A stretch of DNA of 64,000 bases from Nocardioides sp. JS614 (GTDB lineage Bacteria; Actinomycetota; Actinomycetes; Propionibacteriales; Nocardioidaceae): positions 3,286,001-3,350,000 of the forward strand of contig NC_008699.1 in assembly GCF_000015265.1 (NCBI RefSeq), given 5' to 3'. Shown here piece by piece: positions 23,650 to 31,842 of this stretch; the first letter of the stretch is position 1; the number at the start of each line of letters is the position of its first letter. The translations under genes and the position numbers were made by a program. The notes under the pieces are model-generated. The model did no database searches. It was given only the letters and a program-made list of their open reading frames with translations, and was not told the DNA's origin.

Positions 23650-24894
23650 GTGAGTGCCCACGAGTCGGTAGAGATCACCGGCCACCTGATGGACCACGGG
23701 ATCCTGTCCCGCGTGCTCGACGACATCCGCGAGTACGGCGGCGACTACGCGATCGAGCGCTTCGACGTGGGTCGGGAGACCGACGACCCCTCGCACGCGG
23801 TCATCACCGTGACCGCCGAGGACGGCGAGGCGCTGGAGCGGCTGCTGATGCGGCTGCAGACCCGCGGGGTCAACCAGGTCGACCCGGGCGAGGCGAGCCT
23901 CAGCGAGGCCGACCGGGACGGGGTCTTCCCCGACCACTTCTACTCGACCACGAACCTCGAGACCCAGGTCCGCCTCGGGGGTGCCTGGCTGCGGGTCGAC
24001 AACCCGGAGATGGACTGCGGTCTGATCGTCGAGCGCGGCGCGGACGGACGGCCGGCGCGCGTCCACACCCTCCCGATGTCCGACGTGCGGCGCGGGATGC
24101 TCGTCGTGACCGGCGCGTCCGGCGTCCGGGTCGCGGTGCCCGCGCCCGACCGCACCGCCGGTGCGTTCGGGTTCATGGAGTCCGACGTGTCGTCGGAGAA
24201 GCCCCAGGCGGTGCTGGTCCGGCAGGTCGCCGACGGCATGCGCGAGGCCAAGGCCGCCGGCAAGCGGGTGCTGTGGGTCGGCGGCCCGGGCGTCGTGCAC
24301 ACCGGCGCCGCACCGGCGATGGTGGCCCTGGTGCACGCCGGGTACGTCGACGTGCTGTTCGCCGGCAACGCACTCGCCACCCACGACATCGAGTCCGCGC
24401 TCTACGGCACCAGCCTCGGCGTCGACCTGGCCATGGGACGGGGCGTCGAGCACGGGCACGAGCACCACATCCGCGCGATCAACACGATCCGCCGCGAAGG
24501 GTCGATCAAGGCCGCCGTCGAGAGCGGCGTGCTGACCGGCGGGATCATGCACGCGATGGTCACCCACGACAAGACGTTCGTCCTGGTGGGCTCGGTGCGC
24601 GACGACGGGCCGCTGCCCGACGTCTACACCGACGTGATCGAGGGCCAGCGGGCGATGCGGGCCAACCTCACCGACGTCGGGTTCTGCCTGATGGTGGCGA
24701 CCATGCTGCACTCGGTCGCCACCGGGAACATCCTCCCGGCCTCGGTGCCGCTCGTCTGCGTGGACATCAACCCGGCGACCGTCACCAAGCTGGCCGATCG
24801 CGGGTCCGCGCAGGCCCGTGGCATCGTCACCGACGTCGGGCTGTTCCTCGAGCAGCTCGCCGTCGAGCTCGTGCCCGAGTACCGGCGCTCCTGA
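23650..24894 (+). CDS. Archaeal-type ornithine cyclodeaminase (TIGR00300 / LOR-SDH-domain family)
   Basis: A 414-residue enzyme of the TIGR00300 family, known from methanogens and from the C-terminal half of cyanobacterial ArgZ/AgrE, which converts ornithine to proline and ammonia. Visible pattern: an N-terminal LOR/SDH-like domain (ESVEITGHLMDHGILSRVLD), then HFYSTTNLETQVRLGG, and a Rossmann-like C-terminal part (VLWVGGPGVVHTGAAPAMVAL, VLFAGNALATHDIESALYG). It would route ornithine or arginine nitrogen into proline. Its 3' end overlaps the convergent ROK gene by 68 bp. The classical Ocd family is unrelated in sequence. Confidence 0.8.
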   Translation: MSAHESVEITGHLMDHGILSRVLDDIREYGGDYAIERFDVGRETDDPSHAVITVTAEDGEALERLLMRLQTRGVNQVDPGEASLSEADRDGVFPDHFYSTTNLETQVRLGGAWLRVDNPEMDCGLIVERGADGRPARVHTLPMSDVRRGMLVVTGASGVRVAVPAPDRTAGAFGFMESDVSSEKPQAVLVRQVADGMREAKAAGKRVLWVGGPGVVHTGAAPAMVALVHAGYVDVLFAGNALATHDIESALYGTSLGVDLAMGRGVEHGHEHHIRAINTIRREGSIKAAVESGVLTGGIMHAMVTHDKTFVLVGSVRDDGPLPDVYTDVIEGQRAMRANLTDVGFCLMVATMLHSVATGNILPASVPLVCVDINPATVTKLADRGSAQARGIVTDVGLFLEQLAVELVPEYRRS

Positions 24895-25834
24895 ACGTCT
24901 GCCGGGCCAGCTCGGCGGCCCCGATCGCACCCGCCTCGGGGCCGAGGGCGGCGCGGACCACCGGCGGCACGGTGCGGTGGGCGGCGCCCACCAGCGACTC
25001 ACGCATCGCGACCCGGGCCGGCTCGAGCAGCAGGTCGCCGGCCGCGGACAGGCCGCCGCCCACGACCACGATCTCGGGGTCGAACGCCGCGACCAGGTTC
25101 GCGACCCCGACCCCCAGCCACCCGCCGACGTCGGCGAAGGCCTCGAGCGCGACCGCGTCCCCGGCCTCGGCCGCCGCGGTGACCATCGGCCCGGTGAGCC
25201 GGTCGGGCTCGCCGGCGCAGGCGGCCTCGAGCGCGGTCGGCCGGCTGCCGATCCGGGCCCGCGCGTGCCGCACCAGCGCGTTGCCGCTGGCGTACTGCTC
25301 CCAGCAGCCGGTGCCCCCGCACTCGCACGCCTGACCGCCGGGGACCACCTGCATGTGCCCGAACTCTCCGGCCATCCCGTTGTGGCCCCGGTGGACCGCG
25401 CCGCCGAGCACCACCGCGCCACCGATGCCGGTGCCCATCGTCACCACGATCGCGTCGGCGGCGTTCCCCACGGCGCCGTAGGTCAGCTCGGCGCGGGCCG
25501 CGCAGTTGGCGTCGTTGTCGAGCACGACCGGTGCGCTCCAGCGCTCCGCGAGCCGGGCCCGGACGCCCTCGTCACGCCACGGCAGGTGCGGCGCGAACCG
25601 GACCCGCTCCCCCTGGGCGTCGACGAAGCCGGCGGCCGCGATCCCGATCGCGCCGATCCGGCGGAGGCCGGCGATCTCCTGGACCGCCTCGGTCAGCGCG
25701 TCCTCGACCAGCCGGGCCTCCACCCGCCGGCCCGGCGTCGTACGACGGGCGGTGCGCAGCACCCGGCCCGAGCGCGAGACCGCCGTGGCCAGCACCTTCG
25801 TCCCGCCGATGTCGACCCCGATGAAGAGTGGCAC
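24827..25834 (-). CDS. ROK-family sugar kinase (glucokinase-like), first of two
   Basis: A 335-residue ROK protein. FIGVDIGGTKVLA is the ATP loop, VVLDNDANCAARAE carries the catalytic Asp, and CECGGTGCWEQYASG is the zinc motif typical of ROK glucokinases. It is the distal gene of a five-gene minus-strand operon, 14 nt after the second ROK gene. The core ends near GAIGAAELARQ, and a basic Arg/Ala tail of about 25 residues is encoded by antisense of the neighbouring gene, suggesting stop-codon loss. Substrate may be glucose or another hexose. Confidence 0.85.
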   Translation of the reverse strand: MPLFIGVDIGGTKVLATAVSRSGRVLRTARRTTPGRRVEARLVEDALTEAVQEIAGLRRIGAIGIAAAGFVDAQGERVRFAPHLPWRDEGVRARLAERWSAPVVLDNDANCAARAELTYGAVGNAADAIVVTMGTGIGGAVVLGGAVHRGHNGMAGEFGHMQVVPGGQACECGGTGCWEQYASGNALVRHARARIGSRPTALEAACAGEPDRLTGPMVTAAAEAGDAVALEAFADVGGWLGVGVANLVAAFDPEIVVVGGGLSAAGDLLLEPARVAMRESLVGAAHRTVPPVVRAALGPEAGAIGAAELARQTFRSAGTRARARRRAARGTARRR

Positions 25835-25848
25835 CCCGTCGGTCCCGT

Positions 25849-26790
25849 CTAGCGCCGGGACAGGTCGGCCGCGCCGATCAGCCCGGCGCGGTTGCCGAGC
25901 CGGGCCTTGCGGATCTCGGGGATCGGCCGGAAGCCGCGACCGACCAGCTGGCCGGAGAAGGCCACCCGGGTCGGCTCCAGCAGCAGGTCGTCGGCCTCGC
26001 TGACGCCGCCGCCGACCACCACCACGCCAGGGTCGATGATCTCGGTCAGCGACGCGATCCCCTCGCCCAGCCAGCGGCCGAGCTCCGCGAGCTGCTGGCG
26101 GGCGCCTTCGTCCCCGTGCCGGGCCGCCTCGGTGATCAACGGCCCGGTGATCTTCGAGATGTCGCCGCCGGCCCGCTCGAACATGCCCTGGGCGATCAGC
26201 GCCCCCGACATCGCCTGGGCCCGAGCCTCGCGGACCAGGGCCGAGCCGCTCGCGTACTGCTCGAAGCAGCCGTGCTTGCCACAGCCGCACAGGATGCCGT
26301 TGGGCACGACCCGCATGTGGCCGATCTCGGCGCCGACGCCGTTGGCGCCGCGGTAGACCTCGCCGTCGAGCACCAGCCCACCGCCGACGCCGGTGCCGAC
26401 GGTCACCAGCAGCAGGTCGTCGACATCGTGGCCCGCGCCGTAGGTGAACTCGCCCCAGGCGGCGGCGTTCGCGTCGTTCTCGATGACGACCGGGAGGTCG
26501 ATCCGCTTCTCGAGCTCACCCTTGAGGTCCTCGTTGCGCCACGCGACGTTGGGCGCGAACAGCACCACCGCGCGTGCCTTGTCGACGTACCCCGCTGCGC
26601 CGACGCCGACCGTCTCGATCGGATGGCGCTCGCGGAGCTCGACCACGAGGCCAGCGATGGCCTCCTCGATCGCCTCCGCGTCCGTGGCGGGCGACTCCAC
26701 GCGCAGCTCCTCGAGGATCGTGCCCGACTCGTCGACCACTCCTCCGGCGATCTTCGTCCCTCCGACGTCGATGCCACACGCCAGGCTCAT
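25849..26790 (-). CDS. ROK-family glucokinase, second of two
   Basis: This 313-residue enzyme closely matches actinobacterial glucokinase (GlkA) in length and motifs: CGIDVGGTKIAGGVVDE, VVIENDANAAAWGEFTYG, VTVGTGVGGGLVLDGE and the zinc-binding CGCGKHGCFEQYASG. It phosphorylates glucose with ATP and in Streptomyces the homologue takes part in glucose repression. The ATG overlaps the stop of the upstream small protein gene by 4 nt. This copy matches the glucokinase consensus better than the adjacent ROK protein, which may have diverged in substrate. Confidence 0.9.
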   Translation of the reverse strand: MSLACGIDVGGTKIAGGVVDESGTILEELRVESPATDAEAIEEAIAGLVVELRERHPIETVGVGAAGYVDKARAVVLFAPNVAWRNEDLKGELEKRIDLPVVIENDANAAAWGEFTYGAGHDVDDLLLVTVGTGVGGGLVLDGEVYRGANGVGAEIGHMRVVPNGILCGCGKHGCFEQYASGSALVREARAQAMSGALIAQGMFERAGGDISKITGPLITEAARHGDEGARQQLAELGRWLGEGIASLTEIIDPGVVVVGGGVSEADDLLLEPTRVAFSGQLVGRGFRPIPEIRKARLGNRAGLIGAADLSRR

Positions 26791-27251
26791 CTGTCTCCAT
26801 CCTCAGGTCCACCCGGGGTGTCCGGCTGGTCCGGGTCGTCCGGGTCCTCCGGCCAGGAGCCGGGATCGTCATCGAGATCGATCCGCTCGACGCCCCCACG
26901 GGCGGAGCGGTCGTCGGGCACAGCGGTCGCGAGCAGCCCGGCGGCGGCCTGCAGCAGGGCGGTCGCGGCGGTGGCGAGCTGGGCGCGCACCTCCGGCGTG
27001 GTCTGGCGCAGGACGTGCACGGTGCGGCAGATCGGGCAGTAGGTGCACTCCGGCGCGCCGGTGGCGAGGTGGTCGTCGACCTCGTGCGCCGCCCGGGCGG
27101 CGTGACCGGCGAGCCCGGCGACGCCCTCGCCGATCCCGGTGCCCTGGTCGCGCGCCCACTCCGAGAGCGCACCGAGCAGCTTGGCCGCCTCCTCGGCGAC
27201 GCTCCCGACCTCGGGCCCCTCGGCCGAGGGGCCCTCTCCGTCCTGGCTCAC
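26787..27251 (-). CDS. Small acidic actinobacterial protein with CPIC motif (DUF5304-like)
   Basis: A 154-residue protein. A helical part (EEAAKLLGALSEWARDQGTG) is followed by a conserved ECTYCPICRTVHVLRQTTPE segment with three Cys and one His, and then an acidic Pro/Asp tail. Comparable proteins sit next to glucokinase and the ArsA-like ATPase in Streptomyces. The function is unknown; metal binding by the Cys cluster is possible. GTG 27251 is selected because GGGAG precedes it by 5 nt and a single base separates it from the ArsA stop. Confidence 0.65.
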   Translation of the reverse strand: MSQDGEGPSAEGPEVGSVAEEAAKLLGALSEWARDQGTGIGEGVAGLAGHAARAAHEVDDHLATGAPECTYCPICRTVHVLRQTTPEVRAQLATAATALLQAAAGLLATAVPDDRSARGGVERIDLDDDPGSWPEDPDDPDQPDTPGGPEDGDR

Positions 27252-27252
27252 G

Positions 27253-28485
27253 TCATCTCCCAGCTTCGTCCGCAGCCGCGCCGACCGCCGTGCCGGCGGC
27301 GCTGGCGGTGTCGGCATCCTCGACGAACCGCACCTGCAGCTCCCCGTGCTCCACCCGGGCCCCGGCGATACGGAACCGCACCAGGCCCGATGGGAGCGTG
27401 ATCAACCGTCGATACGATCCCACGGTCACGACGAGATCGTCGCCATTGCGGGCCAGGTTGACGTCCGTGCGGGACACCAACGGGAGGGCCAGCCGGACGA
27501 CGGCGCCACCCTCGCTGCGCCGGATGCGGAACGGGGCCTTGCCGGGCGAGCTGGTCAGCGGGTCGTCGTCGCCGTACAGATCGCGGGCGAGGCCGGCCAG
27601 GGGCACGACGCCCACCGGCTCACGGGAGCGGTACTCCGAGCGCCAGATCGGCAGGCCGGCGAACGACTGCTCGACCCGGCGGAGCACCTCGTCCTGGGCG
27701 AGCACCCAGCCGGCCCGCCAGTCGTCGGCGTCCTCGGCGGGGAAGACCCGGTTGGCGACGACGCCGTCGACGCGGTAGCCGAACAGCGACAACGTCGTGT
27801 AGGAGCGCCGGGCCTCGGCGAGCACCACGTTCTCGGGAGTCAGCACCAGCCGCACGCTCGAGTCGGGGCCGCTGAGCAGCGTGCGCACCTCGTCGAGCTC
27901 GGCGTGCAGCCGCTCGATCGCGTCGAAGACGGAGTCGCCGGGCATCGGGACCCCGGCGGCCCGGCTCAGCACCGGCCGCAGCGCCTTGACGACGCGCCGC
28001 TCGACCGGGAAGACCCGGTTCATGTACCAGCCGAGCGCCTCGGGGAGGGCGAGCAGCCGGAGGGTCTCGGCCGTCGGGGCACAGTCGACGACGATCACGT
28101 CCCAGGCGCCGGAGAGAGCGTGCAGGCGGAGCTCGAGCAGCGCCAGCACCTCCTCGGCTCCCGGGATCACGGTCAGCTCCTCCGCCGCGACGGGATCGAC
28201 CCCCGCGACATCGAGCACCGAGAGCAGGTAGCGCTGGATGTCGGCCCAGGACTGCTCGAACCGCAGCTGCGCGTCGACCTGTACCACGAACAGCCCCGGT
28301 GCGACCTCGGTCGCCTCTGGCCCGATCGCGCCGTACTCGCAGCCGTAGGCGTCCGCCAGGGAGTGGGCCGCGTCGGTCGAGAGGACCAGCGTGCGGTGCC
28401 CGTCGGCGGCCGCGAGCGCGGCCGTCCCGGCGGCGACCGTGGACTTGCCGACGCCGCCCTTTCCGGTGAACAGGAGGATACGCAC
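27253..28485 (-). CDS. ArsA/GET3-like P-loop ATPase
   Basis: A 410-residue SIMIBI-class ATPase. The deviant Walker A is FTGKGGVGKSTVAAG; the next motifs are LSTDAAHSLADAYG and VVDCAPTAETLRLLALPE, where the usual DTAPTGHT is altered. The paired Cys sites of arsenite pumps are not evident, so an arsenite role is unlikely. Many actinobacteria carry such a single ATPase beside an SRPBCC protein (Rv2184c/Rv2185c in M. tuberculosis, from memory). It lies between the SRPBCC gene (22 nt upstream) and the small Cys protein gene (1 nt downstream) in the same operon. Confidence 0.85.
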   Translation of the reverse strand: MRILLFTGKGGVGKSTVAAGTAALAAADGHRTLVLSTDAAHSLADAYGCEYGAIGPEATEVAPGLFVVQVDAQLRFEQSWADIQRYLLSVLDVAGVDPVAAEELTVIPGAEEVLALLELRLHALSGAWDVIVVDCAPTAETLRLLALPEALGWYMNRVFPVERRVVKALRPVLSRAAGVPMPGDSVFDAIERLHAELDEVRTLLSGPDSSVRLVLTPENVVLAEARRSYTTLSLFGYRVDGVVANRVFPAEDADDWRAGWVLAQDEVLRRVEQSFAGLPIWRSEYRSREPVGVVPLAGLARDLYGDDDPLTSSPGKAPFRIRRSEGGAVVRLALPLVSRTDVNLARNGDDLVVTVGSYRRLITLPSGLVRFRIAGARVEHGELQVRFVEDADTASAAGTAVGAAADEAGR

Positions 28486-28507
28486 GGTCAGCTGGTCCAG
28501 CGCCCCC

Positions 28508-28948
28508 TCAGTCGAGCGACTCGACGCGCTTCTTCAGCCCCTTCAGCGCCGTGTCGATGAGGATCTTCTCGCCCTTGCGCTTGAGCATCCCGATCAGCGG
28601 GATCGAGACGTCCAGGGCGAGGCGGTAGGTGACCTCCGTCGAGCCGTTGCCGAGCTCGCGCAGCAGGTAGGCCCCGTCCAGGGCACGGAGCATCTTCCCG
28701 TGCACGAGCGTCCAGGTGACCATGTGGTCGCCGTTCCAGACGTACTCGAGGGTGTACTCGTCCTTGATCGGCGGGACGTCGAGCTCGAAGAAGACCTGCT
28801 CCGCGCGTCCGTCGGGGAACTCGGCGACGACATCGGCGGTCCGCACGCCCTTGGCCCAGTGCGGGTAGGCGGGGAAGTCGGCGATCACCGCCATGATGTC
28901 GGGCGAGGGGGCGTCGATCACGATCGACGACGTGGTCTGCTCGGCCAT
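28508..28948 (-). CDS. SRPBCC (polyketide cyclase/START-like) protein
   Basis: A 146-residue single-domain protein with the actinobacterial SRPBCC pattern: SSIVIDAPSPDIMAVIADF near the start, YPHWAKGVRTADV, FFELDVPPIKDEY and LDVSIPLIGMLKRKGEKIL. Members form a hydrophobic cavity for lipids or polyketides; the ligand is unknown. ATG 28948 is chosen because AAGGGGG lies before it, whereas an in-frame GTG at 28969 would be upstream of that site. It is the promoter-proximal gene of the operon running to 24827. Confidence 0.8.
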   Translation of the reverse strand: MAEQTTSSIVIDAPSPDIMAVIADFPAYPHWAKGVRTADVVAEFPDGRAEQVFFELDVPPIKDEYTLEYVWNGDHMVTWTLVHGKMLRALDGAYLLRELGNGSTEVTYRLALDVSIPLIGMLKRKGEKILIDTALKGLKKRVESLD

Positions 28949-29097
28949 CTGGGGCCCCCTTGGTCGCACTCTGTTCGCGGCTGGCTCGGTGAGCGAGCGT
29001 ACCGGATCCCGCCGGCCGTCCGACCGGCGGTAACCTCGCTCGGTGAGCCCCAGCCACCTCCGTGCGGACGCGCGGTGCCGGACCCCAGGAGGCCCCC

Positions 29098-30900
29098 GTG
29101 CGTGAGTTCTCCAACCCGCTGACGATCGAGGTCCCCGCGACCGGCAACCTCACCGACGACGTGGTGGTCAACGCCCGCGAGGCCGGGGGGAGCATCGTGT
29201 TCAGCCGGCCCTCGGCGCACCCGGACGCCGCGGGCTGGGAGGACGTCACCGCCGCACAGTTCCTCGCCGAGGTGAGCGGCGTCGCCAAGGGGCTGATCGC
29301 CGCAGGCATCGAGGCCGGCGACCGGGTCGCCGTGATCTCCAAGACCCGCTACGAGTGGACCCTCCTCGACTACGCGGCCTGGTTCGCGGGTGCGGTCACC
29401 GTGCCGATCTACGAGACCTCCTCGGCCGAGCAGATCGCCTGGATCCTCGCCGACTCCGGCGCCCGCGCGGTCGTCGCCGAGGGCGCCGACCACCTGGCCC
29501 GCATCCGGGAGGTCCGGTCCGGGCTCGACCAGCTCAACCACGTCTGGTCGATCGCCGACAACGCCGTCGACAACCTGGTGCGGCTCGGCGCGGACATCTC
29601 CGACGAGGAGCTGGAGAAGCGGCGTACGACGGCGACCCCGCTCGACCTGGCCACCCTGATCTACACCTCCGGCACGACCGGTCGACCCAAGGGCTGCATG
29701 CTCACCCACGGCAACTTCATGTTCGAGCTGAGCGTCGCCGTCGCCGAGCTGCCCGAGCTGTTCGAGGGCGACGACTCGTCCACGCTGCTGTTCCTGCCGC
29801 TCGCGCACGTGTTCGCCCGGATCATCCAGGTCGGCTGCATCAAGACCCGCACCCGGCTCGGTCACAGCTCCGACATCAAGAACCTGCTCGCGGACCTGCA
29901 GGAGTTCAAGCCGACGTTCATCCTGGCGGTGCCGCGGGTCTTCGAGAAGGTCTTCAACACCGCCTCCCAGAAGGCCACGGCCGACGGACGCGGCCGGATC
30001 TTCGACAGGGCCGCGGAGACCGCGATCGCCTACTCGCGCGGGCTCGACCGGGGCCGGCCCTCGCTCGCCGTGCGCGCGAAGCACGCCGTGTTCCGCCGCC
30101 TGGTCTACGGGAAGCTGCTCGCCGCGCTCGGTGGCAGCTGCCGGTACGCCGTCTCGGGCGGTGCGCCGCTCGGTGACCGGCTCGGCCACTTCTACCGCGG
30201 CATCGGGCTGACCGTGCTGGAGGGCTACGGGCTCACCGAGACGACGGCCGCGCTGACGGTCAACCTCCCGGACGCGATCAAGGTCGGCACCGTGGGCCGG
30301 CCGCTGCCGGGCACCGCCGTACGCGTCGCCGACGACGGGGAGCTGCTGTTCCGCGGCGGCCAGGTGTTCGCGGGCTACTGGCACAACGAGACGGCCACCA
30401 GCGAAGCGTTGGAGCCGGACGCCTGGTTCCACACCGGCGACGTCGGCGAGGTCGACGACGAGGGGTTCGTGCGGATCACCGGCCGGAAGAAGGAGATCCT
30501 GGTGACTGCAGGCGGCAAGAACGTCGCGCCCGCCGTGCTCGAGGACCGGCTCCGGGCGCACGTGCTGATCGACCAGTGCATGGTCGTCGGTGACGGCCAA
30601 CCGTTCATCGCCGCGCTGGTCACGATCGACCGCGAGTCCTTCCCCGCCTGGGCCGAGGCGCATGGCAAGTCGGGCAGCATCGCCTCCCTCGTCGACGACC
30701 CGGACCTCCGGGCGGAGATCGCGGCGGCAGTCGAGGACGCCAACAAGGCCGTCTCGAAGGCCGAGTCGATCCGGAAGTTCACGATCCTCCCCGACGAGTG
30801 GACCGAGGAGGGCGGACAGCTGACCCCCAGCCTCAAGATCCGCCGCAACGTGGTGATGCGGGAGCTCAAGGACGACGTCGCCGCGCTCTACCTGAGCTGA
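29098..30900 (+). CDS. fadD15: Long-chain fatty acid--CoA ligase (FadD15-like)
   Basis: This 600-residue adenylate-forming enzyme activates long-chain fatty acids as acyl-CoA. The AMP-binding P-loop is TLIYTSGTTGRPKGCMLTH, followed by LPLAHVFARI, the GYGLTET adenylate motif, WFHTGDVGEVDDEGF and ITGRKKEILVTAGGKNVAP. Length equals the mycobacterial FadD15 group. GTG 29098 follows AGGAGG at 29087-29092; a TAACCT -10 at 29031 implies a leader of about 55 nt. It is divergent from the SRPBCC operon. The start codon of the original family (REFSNPLTIEVP) agrees with this choice. Confidence 0.93.
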   Translation: MREFSNPLTIEVPATGNLTDDVVVNAREAGGSIVFSRPSAHPDAAGWEDVTAAQFLAEVSGVAKGLIAAGIEAGDRVAVISKTRYEWTLLDYAAWFAGAVTVPIYETSSAEQIAWILADSGARAVVAEGADHLARIREVRSGLDQLNHVWSIADNAVDNLVRLGADISDEELEKRRTTATPLDLATLIYTSGTTGRPKGCMLTHGNFMFELSVAVAELPELFEGDDSSTLLFLPLAHVFARIIQVGCIKTRTRLGHSSDIKNLLADLQEFKPTFILAVPRVFEKVFNTASQKATADGRGRIFDRAAETAIAYSRGLDRGRPSLAVRAKHAVFRRLVYGKLLAALGGSCRYAVSGGAPLGDRLGHFYRGIGLTVLEGYGLTETTAALTVNLPDAIKVGTVGRPLPGTAVRVADDGELLFRGGQVFAGYWHNETATSEALEPDAWFHTGDVGEVDDEGFVRITGRKKEILVTAGGKNVAPAVLEDRLRAHVLIDQCMVVGDGQPFIAALVTIDRESFPAWAEAHGKSGSIASLVDDPDLRAEIAAAVEDANKAVSKAESIRKFTILPDEWTEEGGQLTPSLKIRRNVVMRELKDDVAALYLS

Positions 30901-30985
30901 CAGGTAGGGGCGGCGAGGACATGACGTCGTGCTCATGGCGCGACGAAACGTGGCCGATTTCACGTCTCTCGGCCCGGAAGCCGCC

Positions 30986-30991
30986 TAGAGT
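30986..30991 (+). promoter_or_regulatory. Probable -10 box for the Tad operon
   Basis: TAGAGT, the -10 form seen repeatedly in this window. It would give a leader of about 100 nt before the cpaB ATG, containing the inverted repeat at 31006-31025. Confidence 0.4.
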
Positions 30992-31005
30992 GCCGAGACA
31001 GCGCC

Positions 31006-31025
31006 GGATTACCGGGGGGTAATCC
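31006..31025. promoter_or_regulatory. Perfect inverted repeat in the Tad operon leader
   Basis: GGATTACC and GGTAATCC are separated by GGGG. It lies 15-35 nt after the predicted -10 box. It could be a repressor operator just downstream of the start site, or an RNA hairpin. Confidence 0.45.
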
Positions 31026-31101
31026 GCCGCCGACGAGGCTGCGGCACGTCCGTGGTCGGGTGCAACCCGGTCACGGCCCTTGGAGTGGGGAGGGCACGAC
31101 G

Positions 31102-31836
31102 ATGGATCGACGACGGCTCCTGATCGTGGCCGCCGCGCTCGTGGCCGCCCTCGGCACCGTGCTGGTGGTGGTCTATGCCCGCGGCGCCGACCAGCGGGCG
31201 GAGGACCGGTTCGAGTCGGTCGACGTCCTGGTCGCGACCCAGCCGATCGCGGCGGGCGAGACCGTCGAGGCGGCCCGGGCGGCCGACAAGATCGGCACCC
31301 GCTCGGTGGCGCTGCGCGACCGGCTCGACGGCGCGCTCACCTCGCTCGACGGCCACGCCGGCCAGGTGGCGCTGGTCCCGATCCAGCCCGGGGAGCAGCT
31401 GCTCCCGGCCAAGCTCGGGTCGAGCTCCGAGGCGGCTGCCCCGCTGCCCATCCCGCCCGGCCAGATGGCCGTCTCGGTGAACCTGACCGACGCGGCCCGG
31501 GTGTCCGGGTTCCTCAACCCCGGCTCGGAGGTCGCCGTCTTCCTCAACGGCGTCGACCAGCAGACCGGCCAGACGTTCACCCGGCTGCTCCTGTCCCGGG
31601 TGACCGTCCTCGGCGTCGGGTCGACCGCGCCCGTGGCGACCACGACGACCGACGACACCGGCGCCCAGACCGTCGAGCAGCTGCCACGCACGCTGCTGAC
31701 GATCGCGGTGGACCAGAAGCAGGCGCAGAAGGTGCTGTTCGCCTCCTCGAACGGCGAGCTGGCCTTCGCGCTGCTGAACCCCGACAGCAAGGTGTCGTCC
31801 GGCAAGGGCGTGACCGCGCAGAACCTCTTCCGGTGA
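31102..31836 (+). CDS. cpaB: Flp pilus assembly protein CpaB/RcpC (SAF domain)
   Basis: A 244-residue periplasm-facing protein of the Tad pilus machine. One N-terminal transmembrane helix (residues about 6-24) is followed by a SAF domain (SVDVLVATQPIAAGETVEA) and an RcpC-like domain (MAVSVNLTDAARVSGFLNPGS). CpaB helps assemble or stabilise the secretin/pilus conduit in Gram-negatives; in actinobacteria its role is less clear. ATG 31102 has GGGGAGGG just upstream. It is the first gene of a six-gene run ending with the histidine kinase and regulator. Confidence 0.88.
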   Translation: MDRRRLLIVAAALVAALGTVLVVVYARGADQRAEDRFESVDVLVATQPIAAGETVEAARAADKIGTRSVALRDRLDGALTSLDGHAGQVALVPIQPGEQLLPAKLGSSSEAAAPLPIPPGQMAVSVNLTDAARVSGFLNPGSEVAVFLNGVDQQTGQTFTRLLLSRVTVLGVGSTAPVATTTTDDTGAQTVEQLPRTLLTIAVDQKQAQKVLFASSNGELAFALLNPDSKVSSGKGVTAQNLFR

Positions 31837-31842
31837 CCTGAG

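Noticed and set aside
27253..28485. Arsenite efflux ATPase
   Set aside because: The metal-binding Cys sites are not evident, there is only one ATPase half and no arsB, arsR or arsC lies nearby.
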